The notes beneath the pieces were generated by a model. It saw only the letters and a list, made by a program, of their open reading frames with translations, was not told the origin of the DNA and made no database searches. DNA of 64,000 nucleotides from Flavicella sp965243265 (GTDB lineage Bacteria > Bacteroidota > Bacteroidia > Flavobacteriales > Flavobacteriaceae), in the NCBI GenBank assembly GCA_965243265.1, contig CBDEUL010000005.1:310001-374000 (forward strand). Direction: 5' to 3'. Below are positions 9,336 to 17,603 of the stretch, in pieces. Position numbers and translations under genes: made by a program. How positions within the stretch are numbered: the stretch's first letter is position 1; each line of letters begins with the position of its first letter.

Positions 9336-9368
9336 AAAAGAGGTCTGTGAAAGTGAACCTCTTTTTTT
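9336..9368 (+). terminator. Terminator between the two 7TM-LuxR genes
   Basis: AAAAGAGGT...ACCTCTTTTTTT with a GAAA-containing loop. The same AAGAGGT...GAAAGTGAACCTCTT layout recurs after the LamG gene at 13044. Confidence 0.8.
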
Positions 9369-9437
9369 GTGGAGAAAACTTTGTTTGTATAGGAGAATAA
9401 AAAGAAGTTAATTAGTAGTCTTATGGGCAATAAAAAC

Positions 9438-9445
9438 TATTTTTG
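9438..9445 (+). promoter_or_regulatory. Promoter -7 box TATTTTTG of the second 7TM-LuxR gene
   Basis: Exact TAnnTTTG match, 25 nt before the ATG at 9471. A second identical 8-mer at 9462-9469 abuts the start codon and would only suit a leaderless RNA. Confidence 0.5.
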
Positions 9446-9470
9446 AATCTCTAAACCTAGCTATTTTTGA

Positions 9471-10904
9471 ATGAAGTATTTTTTGTGTTTTCTTTTTTTA
9501 ATTATTCAAAATAATTATGGACAAAAAGAGGTTGAAATAGATAAAAACTTTACACATAAGAAGGTAAAAAAAGAGCTAGATTATTTTATAGATTCTCTAG
9601 AGATAGAAACAAAAACATCTATTGAAGTAAAAGAATTTCAACCCTATATTAGAAACTTTCCAGGGCTTATAAATACTAAGTTTTGGTTTCGAGTACAATT
9701 AAAAAATACAAGCTCAGAAACTAAAAAATTAGTGTATAGAATAAATACAATTGCTTTTGAAGGATTAAAAATTTATAAAAAAACAAAACAAGGGTTTCAG
9801 GAAATTTATTCATTTGAAGAGGAGATGAATAAAAATATAAAGATCCCAATTCGTTTAAAAGGAGAAGAATTACAAGGGTACTATTTTGCTGTAAATTTCA
9901 CAAAGAGTATTTATTTCCCTATAGAGCTTTTTGAAGAAGAAGAGCATAAAAGTTTTTTAAACTCTAAGCAGTTAGTGTTGGGGCTTTTTTATGGGTTTGC
10001 AATCATGGTATTATTGATAAATTTGTTTTTTTATATAAATACAAAGGACAGTTTTTTCCTCTACTATTGTTCGCTTTTGGTAGGTATAACATTAACGTTA
10101 GCGGAGTTAGATGGTTTGTTTTTCTTGGCTTTTGGAAATACACATTTGATAAAACATGCGGGCATATTTTTAAATTTTTTTGTAGCCGTAAGTTTACTGT
10201 TGTTTACAACAAAGGCCATACGATTAGATGTTTATTACCCAAGCGTTAAAAAATTAGGGATTGGTTTGTTGTTATTAAATGCAACATGTTTTCTAACATA
10301 TGTTTTTACAAATGATTTGTTGTGGTATACTTTAGGAGAAGGAGTTAATACAATTATTCTGTTTATATATTGGATTTCAGCATTTGTATTGTTTAAAAAA
10401 GAGATATATGCTAGGTATATGGCATTGGGGTACACGGTTATATTTGTATCAAACATACTGTATGTATTGCCTTCAGAATTCGGTTTCTTTAGTATTGGTT
10501 TTACCGATAATTATTTAAAAATAGGAAGTGCAATTGAAATGGTTGTTTTTTTATATGCAATATCATATAGGCATAAAAAAGTGGAATTAGAAAGGGAAAC
10601 ACTTGCTAAAAAAGACAGAGTAACAAGTGCTTTAGAAAAGATTGAAGAGGAAGCTATAGATGTAATTTTTGAAAAGTTTGCAATGAAATACAATTTCTCC
10701 TTAAGAGAAAAAGAAATTGCAAATTTAATTTTAAGAAGGTATACCAATGGTGAAATTTCACAGGAATTACATATACAAGAATCAACAGTGAAATACCATG
10801 TTTCAAATATTTTTTCTAAGGTAGAAATCAATAAAAGGACGGAGTTGAAATTAGTGTATTCAGACTTTAAATCAACGATTTTAAGTTCAGAAAAGGGTGA
10901 ATAG
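9471..10904 (+). CDS. 7TM-DISM membrane receptor fused to a LuxR-type HTH regulator (copy 2)
   Basis: A 477-aa tandem paralogue of the preceding gene with the same architecture: signal peptide (MKYFLCFLFLIIQNNYGQ), DISM-type extracytoplasmic domain (IRNFPGLINTKFWFRVQLKN), a seven-helix membrane region, linker, and a C-terminal LuxR HTH (LREKEIANLILRRYTNGEISQELH, VKYHVSNIFSKV). Long near-identical stretches in the membrane part (for example LFYGFAIMVLLINLFFYINT) show that the duplication is old but clear. The extracytoplasmic domains differ more, which suggests different ligands. It has its own promoter box and no hairpin directly downstream. The next gene, for a secreted LamG protein, is a possible target. 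Function is inferred from domains only. Confidence 0.88.
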   Translation: MKYFLCFLFLIIQNNYGQKEVEIDKNFTHKKVKKELDYFIDSLEIETKTSIEVKEFQPYIRNFPGLINTKFWFRVQLKNTSSETKKLVYRINTIAFEGLKIYKKTKQGFQEIYSFEEEMNKNIKIPIRLKGEELQGYYFAVNFTKSIYFPIELFEEEEHKSFLNSKQLVLGLFYGFAIMVLLINLFFYINTKDSFFLYYCSLLVGITLTLAELDGLFFLAFGNTHLIKHAGIFLNFFVAVSLLLFTTKAIRLDVYYPSVKKLGIGLLLLNATCFLTYVFTNDLLWYTLGEGVNTIILFIYWISAFVLFKKEIYARYMALGYTVIFVSNILYVLPSEFGFFSIGFTDNYLKIGSAIEMVVFLYAISYRHKKVELERETLAKKDRVTSALEKIEEEAIDVIFEKFAMKYNFSLREKEIANLILRRYTNGEISQELHIQESTVKYHVSNIFSKVEINKRTELKLVYSDFKSTILSSEKGE

Positions 10905-11087
10905 TTATTAAAGTAGTTTTATAATGGTTTTGGTAAAAAATAACTATATAAACGATACAGTTGTATGCTTTACAAATAACGATACATTATTAAACAAGGG
11001 GTTTATAGTTTTTTTTGAAGTAGTAATGACGTATTAATAGGACAAAACCTAGACGAAAAAGATAGGGGTTAAAAGGAAGGGTACATG

Positions 11088-11095
11088 TAATTTTG
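11088..11095 (+). promoter_or_regulatory. Promoter -7 box TAATTTTG of the LamG protein gene
   Basis: Exact TAnnTTTG match. It lies 23 nt before the ATG at 11119 but only 2 nt before the ATG at 11098, which favours the downstream start. Confidence 0.5.
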
Positions 11096-11118
11096 TTATG
11101 AATTTAAATAATAATTTT

Positions 11119-13014
11119 ATGAAACAAATTTACTCAATTTTCAATTTTAAAAGAAGAGATAAGTACTCTATAGCTCTTTTTTTATTTTTTACAGCAATAA
11201 TTTCTTATGGGCAACAAACCTTAGGTACAGCCATAGATTTGTCTAGCTATATTTCTATAGGGAGTTATAATACGGGAACGATTAATACATCTGATGGAGA
11301 GACTATTACAGGTGTAGGTGCAGGTGCTTGTAATCAAATTCCTTGTTGTAGTACTTATGTATACTATATAAAGCCTACAATAGATGTACATGTACGAGTA
11401 GAAAATGATAATTTCACTTCTTTAGCAGGTTTTATTATGGCATACGAGTCTGATGTAGAAGCAACGGATTTTAGTGATTTGACATATATACAAGAGCTAG
11501 GGAATTTTTGTGGATATAGAGATACTTTACAGCTAGGAAAAACAAGGAAATTTAATCGTTATAAGGATGCGATACATGTTTCTGAAGATGCCCCATCCTC
11601 ATCTAATTTTTTAGAAAAAGATAAGTATTATTATTTTTTTGTGAACAATTATAATAACCAAATTTCTAGGGGAGCTCCATCATCATTTGAATTTGAATTT
11701 GTGCCAGAATGCCCAGAAGGCTTTACTTGTGAGTTTTATTCAGAAACTATTTGTGGAGCAGATAGCTATACTTCTCCTTCAGGGGCTGTGTATACAGAAG
11801 CAGGGAGTTATGAGGAGACTATAGGAACTGTTAAAAAATACTATAATGTTGCTTTTAAAAGAACGGATGCAGTGCAAGATTTTATTGCAGATGAAACTTT
11901 AGCAGAGTCTAAAGATTATACAGTAATAACTCACAAAGTTTCTTATTTAGATTTTGACAAGTCAAGTAGTAGATATGCAACCTTAGACAATTTACAAGAT
12001 GACTTAGAAGGAACAAACCGCTCTGTATTTATGTGGGTAAAAAAACATACCAATGTAGCATCATCAGGTCAGGTATTATTTGGAATAAACTCTTCATCAG
12101 GAGGAAATGTTTGTAATTTACAAATCTCTACATCAGAAAAAATACAGGTTTATGATGGATCAAATTCAAGAGGGAATTCTATTTCTATAGATAATGACTG
12201 GCATTATGTGGGGTATACGTACGATGCAACAACCCATGAAACAAAAATATATATGGATGGAGTGCTTAAACATACATATACAAATAATCAGTTAACAACA
12301 GCAACAAGTGTATATTCATTAGGGCAAGAATACGATTCAGGACTGTCTACAGGAAATTATTTTGACGGTTATATGACAGAAGTTTCAGTTTGGAATGAAG
12401 TTTTAAGTGAAACAGATATTGCAACAGCAATGGCATCTAAAATAACAGCAACACACCCTAAATATGCAAATTTAAAAGGATACTATAGTTTCCCAAGCTG
12501 TGCAGATGGAGAAACAGAATTAAAAGACTGGTCGGGAAATGGAAATGACGGTGTATTGGTAAATTTGGAGCGTCCAATAACTACAACAGAAGCAATAGCT
12601 ACATTTGACAGTTCAGATTGGTTTACATATTCATGGTTAAAAGACGATGTAGAATTTGCAACAACTAAAACAGCAACGGTAGATAATGTAGGAAATTATA
12701 CAGGAGTTTTCACAAGAGATTATTTACAATTAACAGAAGAGTTTGTGATTGACGGAACGGTTTTAAGTGCAGAGCAAGCTCGATTGGCAAAAGAGCCAAG
12801 ATTATCTATATATCCAAACCCAGTAAATGATGTTTTAAAAATAGCAATAGCAAATCAAGAGTTAGAGTTTGTAAGTATAAAAAACGCACAAGGACAAGAG
12901 TTGCTTAGAGCTAGTCAGAAAGAAGTATCTACGGCACATTTAAAATCAGGAGTTTATTTTGTTCAAGTAAAAACAAATAAATCACAATCTGTATTTAAAG
13001 TAGTAAAACAGTAG
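11119..13014 (+). CDS. Secreted LamG-domain protein with T9SS type A sorting signal
   Basis: From the ATG at 11119 the protein is 631 aa; an in-frame ATG at 11098 would add seven residues but sits against the -7 box. The order is a signal peptide with a basic start and an end at SYGQQ, then a Cys-containing N-terminal region (~35-210). A concanavalin-A-like LamG domain follows (about residues 275-435; contains WHYVGYTYDATTHETKIYMDG and GYMTEVSVWNEVLSETDI). The C-terminus is a type IX sorting domain (LSIYPNPVNDVLKIAI ... SGVYFVQVKT ... KVVKQ). It is probably surface-attached or released after PorU cleavage. LamG domains often bind glycans or mediate adhesion; the ligand here is unknown. It follows the two membrane regulators. 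Confidence 0.88.
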   Translation: MKQIYSIFNFKRRDKYSIALFLFFTAIISYGQQTLGTAIDLSSYISIGSYNTGTINTSDGETITGVGAGACNQIPCCSTYVYYIKPTIDVHVRVENDNFTSLAGFIMAYESDVEATDFSDLTYIQELGNFCGYRDTLQLGKTRKFNRYKDAIHVSEDAPSSSNFLEKDKYYYFFVNNYNNQISRGAPSSFEFEFVPECPEGFTCEFYSETICGADSYTSPSGAVYTEAGSYEETIGTVKKYYNVAFKRTDAVQDFIADETLAESKDYTVITHKVSYLDFDKSSSRYATLDNLQDDLEGTNRSVFMWVKKHTNVASSGQVLFGINSSSGGNVCNLQISTSEKIQVYDGSNSRGNSISIDNDWHYVGYTYDATTHETKIYMDGVLKHTYTNNQLTTATSVYSLGQEYDSGLSTGNYFDGYMTEVSVWNEVLSETDIATAMASKITATHPKYANLKGYYSFPSCADGETELKDWSGNGNDGVLVNLERPITTTEAIATFDSSDWFTYSWLKDDVEFATTKTATVDNVGNYTGVFTRDYLQLTEEFVIDGTVLSAEQARLAKEPRLSIYPNPVNDVLKIAIANQELEFVSIKNAQGQELLRASQKEVSTAHLKSGVYFVQVKTNKSQSVFKVVKQ

Positions 13015-13043
13015 TAGATTAGAATTTATATTGGTTTAAAAAG

Positions 13044-13078
13044 AAAAAGAGGTTCGCGAAAGTGAACCTCTTTTTTTT
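13044..13078 (+). terminator. Terminator after the LamG protein gene
   Basis: AAAAAGAGGTTC and GAACCTCTTTTT close over a GC-GAAA-GT apical part with a GAAA tetraloop, then T8. Confidence 0.92.
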
Positions 13079-13233
13079 AGTTGAAGTTTTTAACCATGTG
13101 GAAAAATGAGGAGGTATTTAGATGATTTGTTAGCCGAAACTTAGAGGCTCAGAATCAATAGTGGCTTCAATGTTTTATTGTATAACTGAAAATAGCCAAT
13201 AGTATACTAAATTCAACTATTTTCTTTCCAACT

Positions 13234-13249
13234 CATGATATAAGTCATG
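13234..13249 (+). promoter_or_regulatory. Candidate operator upstream of nrfHA (CATGA-N6-TCATG)
   Basis: A perfect 5+5 bp inverted repeat in the 316-bp gap before nrfH. A weak -7-like box (AACTTTTG, 13271-13278) would place its centre near -43, the usual class II site for CRP/FNR-family activators. That box is the left arm of a second inverted repeat, AACTTT-N13-AAAGTT (13271-13295). The arms are not the classical FNR TTGAT/ATCAA. The rest of the gap holds only the LamG terminator and AT-rich sequence. Assignment to a regulator is inference. Confidence 0.3.
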
Positions 13250-13330
13250 GTTTTATATATGAAATAAAACAACTTTTGTACTGTATAATAAAGTTAGGAG
13301 ATTTCCTTTTTTATTCTAAATACAAAAAGT

Positions 13331-13936
13331 ATGAAGAGACTGATTCGGTTTTTTATTCCACCTAAAGAATGGATAATTCCAGGAGTAATTATATTAGGAG
13401 CAATAACAGGGCTTGTTTTTTATGCCATGGTAGAATCTAAGGCAATATCTTATTTATCTGACGACCCTAAAACCTGTGTAAACTGTCATGTAATGACACC
13501 TCAGTATTCCACATGGTTAAAAAGTTCACATAGAGAGTGGGCAACCTGTAACGATTGTCATGTACCGCACGACAATGTTTTTAATAAGTACCTATTCAAA
13601 GCAAAAGACGGTATGTATCATGGGTATGTGTTTACAACAAGAGGAGAGCCAGAGGTAATTCGAATGAAAGAAGCAGGTATTGAAGTGGTACACAACAATT
13701 GTATCCGTTGTCACGAAGATCAAGTAACAGATGCAAAATTAAGTGGTCAGGTAAAAAATCACTTTAGTAGCAGAACAGATCGTAAATGTTGGGAGTGTCA
13801 TAAAGAAGTTCCACACGGAAAAGTACACAGTCTTTCCTCTGTAAAATATTACGGAAAAGTACCAGGAGAACATCAAGAAACCATACCAGAATGGTTAGAT
13901 ACATATTTAAAAGAATCAAAGAAAACAGAAAAATAA
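13331..13936 (+). CDS. nrfH: Cytochrome c nitrite reductase small subunit NrfH
   Basis: A 201-aa membrane-anchored tetraheme c-type cytochrome of the NapC/NirT family. It takes electrons from menaquinol and passes them to NrfA on the periplasmic side. One N-terminal membrane helix (~14-33) precedes four CxxCH haem sites at residues 49-53, 73-77, 124-128 and 153-157. nrfA follows 6 nt after its stop, as in other ammonifying nrfHA operons. It is the first gene of a four-gene run with two cytochrome c maturation genes. The ATG at 13331 places the basic residues correctly before the anchor. Confidence 0.96.
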   Translation: MKRLIRFFIPPKEWIIPGVIILGAITGLVFYAMVESKAISYLSDDPKTCVNCHVMTPQYSTWLKSSHREWATCNDCHVPHDNVFNKYLFKAKDGMYHGYVFTTRGEPEVIRMKEAGIEVVHNNCIRCHEDQVTDAKLSGQVKNHFSSRTDRKCWECHKEVPHGKVHSLSSVKYYGKVPGEHQETIPEWLDTYLKESKKTEK

Positions 13937-13942
13937 ATCATT

Positions 13943-15433
13943 ATGAGTAACCAAAGAAAACCTTGGATCAATTGGGTGTTGTTTTTTTCATCTTTAGTAG
14001 TTGTGTTTTTGTTAGGACTTTTAGTCTCTTCAATTACAACGCGTAAAATGGAAGCAAAATTTGCATACACACCTGTAAATAAAATAGATCAGTTTGAGCC
14101 TAGAAATGAAGTTTGGGGAGAAAATTTCCCAAGAGAATTTCAATCCTATTATAAAACAGCCGATTCTACTTTTCAATCAAAGTACAACGGAAATGCTATG
14201 ATTGATATGTTAGAAGTAGACCCTCGTTTGGTGGTACTTTGGGCAGGGTATGGTTTCTCTAAAGATTACAATCAAGGACGTGGACACGTGTATGCTGTAG
14301 AAGATATTCACAATACATTGCGTACAGGAGGACCAACCGGAGAAAAAGATGGACCAATGCCTTCAACATGTTGGACATGTAAATCTCCAGATGTTCCAAG
14401 AATTATGAACGAACAAGGAGTAGAAGAGTTTTATAAAGGAAAATGGGGAAAACTAGGAAAAGAAATTGTAAACCCTATTGGATGTGCAGATTGTCATGAT
14501 TCTGAAACTATGAATTTGAAAATTACACGTCCAGCCCTAATAGAAGCTTTTGAAAGACAAGGAAAAGATATTAAAAAAGCAAGTCATAACGATATGCGTT
14601 CTTTGGTATGTGCACAATGTCACGTAGAATATTATTTCGACAAAAACTTACCAGGAAAAGAAGGAACACCGTATTTAGTTTTCCCTTGGGATGAAGGGCA
14701 AACAGTAGAAGATATGGAGAAATATTATGATGAAGTTGGACATGTTGATTGGGTACATAAATTGAGTAGAGCACCAATGTTAAAAGCGCAACACCCAGGA
14801 TACGAAGTTTACAAAATGGGGATCCACGGGCAAAGAGGCGTTTCATGTGCAGACTGTCATATGCCTTATAAGACAGAAGGAGGTCAGAAATTTACAGATC
14901 ACCATATACAATCACCATTAAACAACGTAGCCAATTCATGTCAAGTTTGTCACCGTGAAGAAAAAGACGTGTTGACTAAAAATGTATACGATAATCAAGA
15001 TAGAATTATTGAAAATAGAGACCAGTTAGAAAGGCTATTAGTACGTGCACATGTAGAAGCAAAACAATGTTGGGATTTAGGAGCTACCGATGCACAGATG
15101 AAAGAAATTTTACACGGAATTCGTTTAGGGCAATGGCGTTGGGATTATGCAGCAGCATCACACGGAGGGTCATTCCATGCACCTGTTGAATTAGGAAGAG
15201 TTATTGCAAAAGGAATTGATATTACGCAAGAAACACGTATCAAATTGGCAAAATTATTAGTAAGTTTAGGTTACGAAGGAGATGTTCCTTACCCTAATAT
15301 TGCAACAAAGGCAGATGCTCAAAAATTTATTGGATTGCCAATGGAAAAATTAGAAGCAGAAAAAGCCAAGTTTAAAGAAGAATTGTTACCAAAGTGGAAA
15401 GAAGCCGCTAAAGAAAGAGAAGCAAATTACTAA
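13943..15433 (+). CDS. nrfA: Ammonia-forming cytochrome c nitrite reductase NrfA
   Basis: The periplasmic pentahaem enzyme that reduces nitrite to ammonium with six electrons. It is 496 aa with an N-terminal anchor or uncleaved signal (~10-30). The active-site haem has the diagnostic lysine ligand, CWTCK at 143-147. Four further CxxCH sites are at 181-185, 223-227, 302-306 and 333-337, giving exactly the five expected. The catalytic His segment HIQSP is present near 321. Together with NrfH it supports respiratory ammonification under low oxygen. Co-transcription with nrfH and the downstream ccs pair is likely (6-nt and 15-nt gaps). Confidence 0.98.
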   Translation: MSNQRKPWINWVLFFSSLVVVFLLGLLVSSITTRKMEAKFAYTPVNKIDQFEPRNEVWGENFPREFQSYYKTADSTFQSKYNGNAMIDMLEVDPRLVVLWAGYGFSKDYNQGRGHVYAVEDIHNTLRTGGPTGEKDGPMPSTCWTCKSPDVPRIMNEQGVEEFYKGKWGKLGKEIVNPIGCADCHDSETMNLKITRPALIEAFERQGKDIKKASHNDMRSLVCAQCHVEYYFDKNLPGKEGTPYLVFPWDEGQTVEDMEKYYDEVGHVDWVHKLSRAPMLKAQHPGYEVYKMGIHGQRGVSCADCHMPYKTEGGQKFTDHHIQSPLNNVANSCQVCHREEKDVLTKNVYDNQDRIIENRDQLERLLVRAHVEAKQCWDLGATDAQMKEILHGIRLGQWRWDYAAASHGGSFHAPVELGRVIAKGIDITQETRIKLAKLLVSLGYEGDVPYPNIATKADAQKFIGLPMEKLEAEKAKFKEELLPKWKEAAKEREANY

Positions 15434-15448
15434 GAAATATTCATTGAT

Positions 15449-16687
15449 ATGAATGACATTAAAATTCAACGTAACCTATGGGAACACCCTTGGGGTTACG
15501 TTGAATCTTTTTTTATAGGAATAGGATTGTTAATAACAGGTTTTTTCTTGGAGGCTTTTGTGCCATCAAGTAACCAGTTTATCTTAAAGTACCCATACAA
15601 TGTGTATTTTATATTGGGATATATTATCCTACTGTTTATAGCCTATAAAAAGTTTTCAGATATTCAGTTAATTCGATGGCTAACAAAAGTACCAGCATCT
15701 ATTTCATCCATAGTTTTAGTAACTAGTATGGTGATGATTATGGGAATTGTACCTCAAATACCTTCTGAAAATAAAATGATTACCACCTTAGGCTTGAATC
15801 ATATTACAACCCATTGGGCTTTTTTATTGATGCTCTTTCAATTTTTAACCTGTTTAGGGTTGGTTACAATAAAACGAATCTTACAATTTAGTTGGGATAA
15901 TGTAGGCTTTATACTAAATCACTTAGGCTTGTTTATAGCTTTAGTAGCTGGTATTATGGGAACAGGAGATTTGCAAAGATTGACGATAGACGTGTATGAA
16001 GGAAAACCGAGTTGGGTAGCCAGAGACACGGAAAACAAGCTTGTTGAATTACCTTTTGCTTTTTATTTAAACGATTTTATAATTGAAGAGTACAATCCTA
16101 AATTGGCTTTGGTAACTAATAAAACAGGAAATATAGCCCACAACAATGGAAAGAACTTATACCTTGTAGAAAAAGGAGGAACTTATTATTTTGAGGATTA
16201 CGAGGTGGTTGTTGAAGATTATTTAGTGTCTTCAGGAAAACATGGTGAGAACTACTTTTTTGTAAATGAAATAGGGTCACCACCATCAGCCTTGGTAAAA
16301 GTTGTCAATAAATCCAATGATACTATTATCAAAGGCTGGATTAGTAGTGGTAGTTTTCGGTACCCCTATGAATCTTTAAAAATAAGTGAAGACTACTCTG
16401 TGGTAATGACGGTTCCAGAAGCTAAAAAATTTAGTTCAGATATTGATATTTTAACACAAGAGGGGGAGCGTATCAAAACAATTTTGGAAGTAAATAAACC
16501 GTACAAATTTATGGGGTGGAATATTTACCAATTGAGTTATGATGATACCATGGGAAAATGGTCTGATTTAAGTGTTATTGAATTGGTTAGAGATCCGTGG
16601 TTACCTGTAATTTATACAGGAATATTTTTAATGATTGCAGGGGCAATTTATATGTTTTGGATAGGAAATAGAATAACAAAAGAATAG
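15449..16687 (+). CDS. ResB/CcsB-like cytochrome c maturation protein
   Basis: A 412-aa membrane protein with about four N-terminal hydrophobic helices (~22-40, 48-65, 80-100, 110-130 and near 155). A large extracytoplasmic domain follows (~170-375), then a final membrane helix (~382-402). The segment KFMGWNIYQLSYDDTMGKWSDLSVIELVRDPWLPVIYTGI matches the ResB family, in which a conserved periplasmic block ends just before the last helix. With the next gene it forms a system II (CcsBA-type) haem export and attachment machine. Its position after nrfHA suggests a dedicated role in loading haem onto NrfH and NrfA, including the unusual CxxCK site; that role is inference. Confidence 0.88.
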   Translation: MNDIKIQRNLWEHPWGYVESFFIGIGLLITGFFLEAFVPSSNQFILKYPYNVYFILGYIILLFIAYKKFSDIQLIRWLTKVPASISSIVLVTSMVMIMGIVPQIPSENKMITTLGLNHITTHWAFLLMLFQFLTCLGLVTIKRILQFSWDNVGFILNHLGLFIALVAGIMGTGDLQRLTIDVYEGKPSWVARDTENKLVELPFAFYLNDFIIEEYNPKLALVTNKTGNIAHNNGKNLYLVEKGGTYYFEDYEVVVEDYLVSSGKHGENYFFVNEIGSPPSALVKVVNKSNDTIIKGWISSGSFRYPYESLKISEDYSVVMTVPEAKKFSSDIDILTQEGERIKTILEVNKPYKFMGWNIYQLSYDDTMGKWSDLSVIELVRDPWLPVIYTGIFLMIAGAIYMFWIGNRITKE

Positions 16688-16692
16688 AAAAA

Positions 16693-17496
16693 ATGACGTG
16701 GATAGATTTTCCTTTGTATAGTGGATGGGTAGCTGTTTTTTGGCTGTTAGGCTTAATGCTTTTATTGGTTTCTTATCAAAAGGAAAAACTGTTATTACCA
16801 GCTCAGGTTTTGTTGTTTGTTGGTTGGGGTGTTTTAATGATTTTTGTAGGGAAATTGTGGCTGGAATTGGAGAGACCTCCCATGCGTACCTTAGGAGAAA
16901 CACGATTGTGGTATGCTACTTTTTTACCGTTAATAGGATTTATTACCTTTTTTAGATGGCGGTACAAGTGGTTTTTGGCATACAGTATAGCTATGGCATT
17001 TATGTTTTTGTTGATCAATTATTTAAATCCAGAAACCTACTCTAAAACCCTAATGCCAGCATTGCAAAGCCCGTGGTTTGTACCACATGTGTTGGTGTAT
17101 CTTTTTTCATACGCAGTTTTGGCAGCTTCAAGTATTGTAGCTATAAAAGGCTGGTTAGATTTTTATAAGGGGAAATTTGCATTAGAAACCTTAAGGTTAG
17201 CAGATAATTTAGTGTATATAGGATTTGCTTTTTTAACATTAGGTTTGCTTTTTGGAGCTCTTTGGGCAAAGGAAGCTTGGGGGCATTATTGGACTTGGGA
17301 TCCTAAAGAAATTTGGGCATTTTTAACGTGGATGGGCTATTTGATATACATCCATTACAGGTATTTTCATCCTCAAAAAACAAAGCAAGCACTTATGATA
17401 TTAGCACTTGCTTTTGTAGTGTTATTGGTATGTTGGTTTGGGGTTAATTATTTACCTGTAGCAACCACCAGTGTACATACGTATACACAGTATTGA
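16693..17496 (+). CDS. CcsA-like cytochrome c biogenesis protein (haem handling)
   Basis: A 267-aa polytopic membrane protein of the CcmC/CcsA haem-handling superfamily, with about eight hydrophobic segments. The tryptophan-rich WWD-type motif lies at ~196-208 (WGHYWTWDPKEIWAFL) and presents haem on the outer face. Conserved histidines flank it (HVLVYLFSYAVLAASS before, IHYRYF after, and H in the last segment). It starts 5 nt after the ResB-like gene, so the two act as a split CcsB/CcsA pair. The two halves are separate genes here rather than one fused CcsBA chain. Part of the nrf operon. Confidence 0.93.
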   Translation: MTWIDFPLYSGWVAVFWLLGLMLLLVSYQKEKLLLPAQVLLFVGWGVLMIFVGKLWLELERPPMRTLGETRLWYATFLPLIGFITFFRWRYKWFLAYSIAMAFMFLLINYLNPETYSKTLMPALQSPWFVPHVLVYLFSYAVLAASSIVAIKGWLDFYKGKFALETLRLADNLVYIGFAFLTLGLLFGALWAKEAWGHYWTWDPKEIWAFLTWMGYLIYIHYRYFHPQKTKQALMILALAFVVLLVCWFGVNYLPVATTSVHTYTQY

Positions 17497-17554
17497 TTCC
17501 CTTTTTTCTTAAGGAAGTACCAAGTACCTAATAGATTTCTTTTAAGTGATCTTG

Positions 17555-17575
17555 GGGCTGAGCTTGTCGAAGCCC
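17555..17575. repeat. REP-like palindrome between ccsA and trpS
   Basis: A 21-bp imperfect palindrome with GGGCT/AGCCC ends and a GAGCTTGTC core. The GC content is far higher than the surroundings. From memory, CTGAGCTTGTCGAAG-type words recur in many bacterial genomes as short repetitive palindromes. Only one copy is seen in this window. It lies in the convergent gap and might also act as a weak hairpin. Confidence 0.4.
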
Positions 17576-17603
17576 ATCAATATTGTATTGAAAGGTATAT
17601 TTT

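Noticed and set aside
11098..11118. Upstream ATG of the LamG protein gene
   Set aside because: It begins 2 nt after the -7 box; the ATG at 11119 gives a normal leader and signal peptide.
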